A stretch of DNA of 64,000 nucleotides from Bacteroidales bacterium (lineage in GTDB: Bacteria; Bacteroidota; Bacteroidia; Bacteroidales; WCHB1-69), in contig JAIKWD010000003.1 of assembly GCA_024685175.1 (NCBI GenBank), forward strand, positions 1 to 64,000, written 5' to 3'. The translations under genes and the position numbers were made by a program. How positions within the stretch are numbered: the first letter of the stretch is position 1; each line of letters opens with the position of its first letter. Below are positions 60,914 through 64,000 of this stretch, in pieces. A model generated the notes under the pieces. That model was given only the letters and a program-made list of their open reading frames with translations. It did no database searches and had not been told where the DNA came from.

Positions 60914-63814
60914 TTATTTGATGGCTTTATAAATGATTTCGTGGGCCAACAGACGTATCCTACTCTGCGATAGTTTATTGGGATAACATGTCGGATACAC
61001 TCTATTAGACAGGAACACATAAACAAGACGAGTGTCGGGGTCGCACCAAACCACCGTGCCCGTAAACCCCTGGTGACCAAAGGTACGGATCCCGGCATCT
61101 GCAGGGACGATGCTACTCGTGCCGGCATGTTTGGGAGTATGGAACCCAAGACCCCGGATCTTGCATCCGTGTAACTCATACGCCGAGGTGAACAACCTTA
61201 CCGTTTGCTCCGACAAATATCGTTTGCCCTTATAAGCACCGCTATCCAACAACATCTGATATATGGCTGCCAGCTCTTCTGCCGTTGTGAAAAGTCCCGC
61301 ATCTCCCGCATTGCCGTAAAACAACGCCGCGGTCTGGTCGTGCACATACCCCTGAACCACCTGATTGCGGAAGGTCTCATCTCTTTCTGTAGGAGCGATG
61401 TCAACCTTCGTAAAACCATGGTCCAACGGCGTAAAACAGGTGCGCTTCAATCCCATCGGGGCATAAAACTGCTCCGTCAGAAATGAATCCATGGCCATAC
61501 GCGTGACTTTCTCCACCATATCCTTGAGTAACAACATATTAAGATCGCTATACACGTACTGGTGCTGCCCCAAGGAGCAGTGGGCTATCTTATACCGCAT
61601 AGTATCGGGATAGTCATTGCGAAGATACAGATTATCAGCTACTTTAATACTGAAATGCGGCGTCTTATAATGTCGCAGATACCTTTCATCGTTTTGAATT
61701 TTGGTATAGAAAGGAATGAAGGCGGGCATGCCGGAAGTATGTGTCAGCAGTTCTGCGAGCGTAATATTTGCTTTATTGGTACCTTTTAAGTAAGGAAGAT
61801 ACTGGCCTATATGGTCTTCCAGCTGTATCTTGCCTTCGTCGTAAAGCCTCATGACAGCCAAAGTAGTGGCGGCGGTCTTGGTAATGGAGGCTATATCGTA
61901 GAGTGTATTCGTACTTACCGGATGTTGATGATCGTAAGTATAATAACCGAAGGCTTTATGATAAATAACTTGTCCGTCTTTTGCCACCAGCACCACGCAG
62001 CCTGGATAAACTTCGTCTTGGATTCCCTTCTGTAGCAGTTCGTCAAGGGTCTTGGTGTCTGAAGGAGACAAGAGCGAGATATTTGTAGTAGTGGTATCGG
62101 AGGTGATGCCAGTGCCACTGGGATATTCATCGATGCTAACGGGGAGGGAGCCTCTGCAGGGATAATCTCCGAAGCTGGCTTCCACAGCGGCATTTATGCT
62201 CGTAGCTGTGGGCTGGTAAGCCACCATTACGGCCTTATAGTTGTTCAATGAGCCAAACAGGTCAAGGGCATAGGGATTGCCTATGTGCAATAACACGACG
62301 TTTTGTCTAGCTGCCAATCGATTGAGTACGTCAACCATGGCCACATCCACATCATACTTTTTACTCGCCACTTGATTGGAGCCTCCATATACCACGACCA
62401 CGCTACCGTATGGAGCAATCGTGTCAAGCAATTGCTGCTTAGACTTGGCTTGCGTCTTGGTCGGGAAACTTTTATCCTGATAGAAAAGTCTCATACCGTA
62501 TTGGTCGGCCAGCTTTTGGAAGACTTTATTGTATTCACTGCGGCCAACACAAAGAAATGCAATGCTATCCTTTTTTGCGACACTGCCTTTGGTCGGGCGA
62601 AGGGGCAAAATAATATCATCGTTCTTAAGCAGGGTAAGTGCATTATACTCAAGCGAATCGCGGAGTCGGATGGCGTTGGGGGAGGCTATCGCTTGAGGAA
62701 CTTTTCTCAGATCGACGGGGTGATAGTCTAGCAACCCTTTTTGCTCCTTAAAACTCAGCACACGCAAGCATCGCTCATTGATAAGTTCTATGGGGAGTGT
62801 TCCCTTGTTGACGGCCGTTTTTATGGATTTTATCACAGCATCCGTCTCTCCGGGCAAAAGCAACAAGTCAACCCCGGCCAACAGGGCTTTAATCTCCACA
62901 TCGCCTTCAAACTTGTTTTGGTTTCGAACGCCGCTCATCTCCATGCCATCGGTAATAATAAGACCGTCATAGCCAAAATCACGCTGGAGGAGATACGAGA
63001 CAATGGGAAACGAAAGAGAGGAGACCGAACCACTATGCGAGTCCAAGGCCGGGATATTGAGATGCCCCACCATGATCATTTCCACATTGTCGTGGATAAA
63101 CTGTCTATAGGGATAAAGTTCCAGCTCATCCAGATCTATGCGGCTTTTCTTGATGACAGGCAGTCCGGTATGGGAGTCTGTTTCCGTATCGCCGTGGCCA
63201 GGAAAGTGTTTTATGCAGCCAATAATCCCGCCATCCTGCATACCTTTGAGATATAATGCTGCCTTACGGGTCACTTTTTCACGGTTTTCTCCGAAGGAGC
63301 GACTATTGATGACGGGGTTCTTGGGATTGTTATTGATATCTATGCAGGGAGCATAATTGAGATTAACGCCTATCGCCTTACATTGGGAAGCGATTTCAAG
63401 ACCCATAGCATAAATAAGCGAGTCGGAAGCTTGAGGCAGGGCGCCAAGGGTCATCTGACGCGGGAAAGAGGTGCAACTGTCCAAACGCATGGCAGGGCCC
63501 CATTCGCCATCGATAGAGACAAAGAGGGGCACCTTGCTGACGGCCTGCATCTGATTGGTAAGGTTGGCTTCGCGCACAGGGCCTCCCTTAAAGAAGCACA
63601 CCCCACCCGGTTGGTATCGCTTGATATCCGCAATCATGGACTTATTCTCCGAGGCGGAGCCTGTAGAACTGACACGCACGATCATAAGCTGCGCTATCTT
63701 TTCTTCCAGACTCATTTTATTCATCAGCTCAAGCGCACGCGATTGGCCGAACACGGTCTGCACAGAAAAGACCACCAAAAGAAGGAGGATCCAGCTTCGG
63801 ACACCTTTTGTCAT
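60914..63814 (-). CDS. GH3 beta-N-acetylhexosaminidase fused to a serine hydrolase
   Basis: A 966-residue secreted two-enzyme protein. After a signal peptide (to about residue 23), residues 30-370 form a NagZ-like GH3 barrel with the general acid/base loop KHFPGHGDTETDSHTGLP (about 202-219) and the nucleophile Asp289 in IITDGMEMSG; about 380-565 is a GH3 C-terminal alpha/beta domain. From about 585 to 966 follows a beta-lactamase-fold hydrolase with SITK (643-646), YSDLN and a C-terminal HQGFTG motif. The plan suggests attack on sugar and peptide of muropeptides in the periplasm. Start at 63814; fusions of this type are known in Bacteroidota. Confidence 0.92.
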   Translation of the reverse strand: MTKGVRSWILLLLVVFSVQTVFGQSRALELMNKMSLEEKIAQLMIVRVSSTGSASENKSMIADIKRYQPGGVCFFKGGPVREANLTNQMQAVSKVPLFVSIDGEWGPAMRLDSCTSFPRQMTLGALPQASDSLIYAMGLEIASQCKAIGVNLNYAPCIDINNNPKNPVINSRSFGENREKVTRKAALYLKGMQDGGIIGCIKHFPGHGDTETDSHTGLPVIKKSRIDLDELELYPYRQFIHDNVEMIMVGHLNIPALDSHSGSVSSLSFPIVSYLLQRDFGYDGLIITDGMEMSGVRNQNKFEGDVEIKALLAGVDLLLLPGETDAVIKSIKTAVNKGTLPIELINERCLRVLSFKEQKGLLDYHPVDLRKVPQAIASPNAIRLRDSLEYNALTLLKNDDIILPLRPTKGSVAKKDSIAFLCVGRSEYNKVFQKLADQYGMRLFYQDKSFPTKTQAKSKQQLLDTIAPYGSVVVVYGGSNQVASKKYDVDVAMVDVLNRLAARQNVVLLHIGNPYALDLFGSLNNYKAVMVAYQPTATSINAAVEASFGDYPCRGSLPVSIDEYPSGTGITSDTTTTNISLLSPSDTKTLDELLQKGIQDEVYPGCVVLVAKDGQVIYHKAFGYYTYDHQHPVSTNTLYDIASITKTAATTLAVMRLYDEGKIQLEDHIGQYLPYLKGTNKANITLAELLTHTSGMPAFIPFYTKIQNDERYLRHYKTPHFSIKVADNLYLRNDYPDTMRYKIAHCSLGQHQYVYSDLNMLLLKDMVEKVTRMAMDSFLTEQFYAPMGLKRTCFTPLDHGFTKVDIAPTERDETFRNQVVQGYVHDQTAALFYGNAGDAGLFTTAEELAAIYQMLLDSGAYKGKRYLSEQTVRLFTSAYELHGCKIRGLGFHTPKHAGTSSIVPADAGIRTFGHQGFTGTVVWCDPDTRLVYVFLSNRVYPTCYPNKLSQSRIRLLAHEIIYKAIK

Positions 63815-63827
63815 GGGTCGTTGGAAA

Positions 63828-64000
63828 TTAGTAGACCATAGGCTCATACAAGCCCTGCTCATTAATCTTGATAAAGTCAGCCATTGAATATTGACTATAC
63901 TCGGGAGGAATCTTGCCAGGGCTATCCATCTTAATCTCTTTGGTCTCCCAATTGATCGCCATGACCACATCGGTAGGATATTGCGTGTGGTGTGCAAGAT
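63828..64000 (-). CDS. C-terminal end of an unidentified minus-strand gene
   Basis: Read from the right edge, a frame ends at a TAA at 63828-63830 and encodes at least 56 residues, beginning LAHHTQYPTDVVMAIN and ending SMADFIKINEQGLYEPMVY. The sequence has normal amino-acid composition and stops 13 bases before the GH3 start, so it is very probably the last part of a real gene and the head of this operon, with GH3, tsaB and the stress protein behind it. I do not recognise the family from this tail. Confidence 0.7.
   Translation of the reverse strand, partial: LAHHTQYPTDVVMAINWETKEIKMDSPGKIPPEYSQYSMADFIKINEQGLYEPMVY

Overview
The window looks like one contiguous piece of a Bacteroidota chromosome, most likely order Bacteroidales and a lineage that carries the type IX secretion system (T9SS). 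Evidence: promoters with a TAnnTTTG -7 box, few Shine-Dalgarno sequences, DUF4230/DUF4837/PorP-type families, PorU, PorV, PorG, GldJ, GldF and GldG homologues, and a Rho factor with a long charged N-terminal extension. The order porG-uppS-bamA-ompH and the order porU-porV-ispF resemble, from memory, Porphyromonas. Species cannot be named from this sequence. I found no rRNA, tRNA, insertion sequence, prophage or CRISPR array.

Left part (1-9.5 kb): a gene start running off the left edge, a decayed glycosyltransferase end, a heptamer repeat tract, two DUF4230 proteins, a Lys-rich 76-aa protein, purE, a methylmalonyl-CoA mutase small subunit coupled to a BtuF-like binding protein, an ECF sigma factor with a membrane partner ending in a gliding/T9SS-type domain, a DUF4837 lipoprotein, dprA and a 56-aa ferredoxin. 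From 9.4 to 15.5 kb a minus-strand envelope operon runs porG-uppS-bamA-three ompH/skp-like genes. From 15.5 to 27.7 kb are infC-rpmI-rplT, apt-ilvE, ptb-cdaA-lplA, a glycosyltransferase/5-alpha-reductase-like/Rieske-like trio, a phosphodiester glycosidase, a TraB/GumN protein and ahcY.

Centre (27.7-43.7 kb): an M16 peptidase, gldG and gldF, then the operon porU-porV-ispF::M3 peptidase, and divergently porP-gldJ. This is the T9SS/gliding core of the window: PorU is the sortase, PorV the outer-membrane shuttle, PorP and GldJ parts of the outer-membrane machinery, and PorG sits in the bamA operon. The IspF domain is fused in frame to a complete oligopeptidase, a domain pairing I do not know from described proteins.

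Right part (43.7-64 kb): engB with a META-domain lipoprotein, an EnvC-like LytM protein with a degenerate active site, a neutral zinc metallopeptidase, a YitT transporter-like protein, purL, a DUF151 nuclease-like protein, a PHP phosphatase with a serine hydrolase, rho, recG, and an operon GH3::serine hydrolase-tsaB-universal stress protein preceded by the end of an unidentified gene.

Two patterns cut across the genes. First, seven intergenic tracts are built of degenerate 7-nt units (GATGTGA, TTAGTTG, AATTAGG, CTATTAT types); one of them supplies the last codons of the sigma factor gene. Second, several divergent gene pairs share near-symmetric back-to-back -7 boxes.
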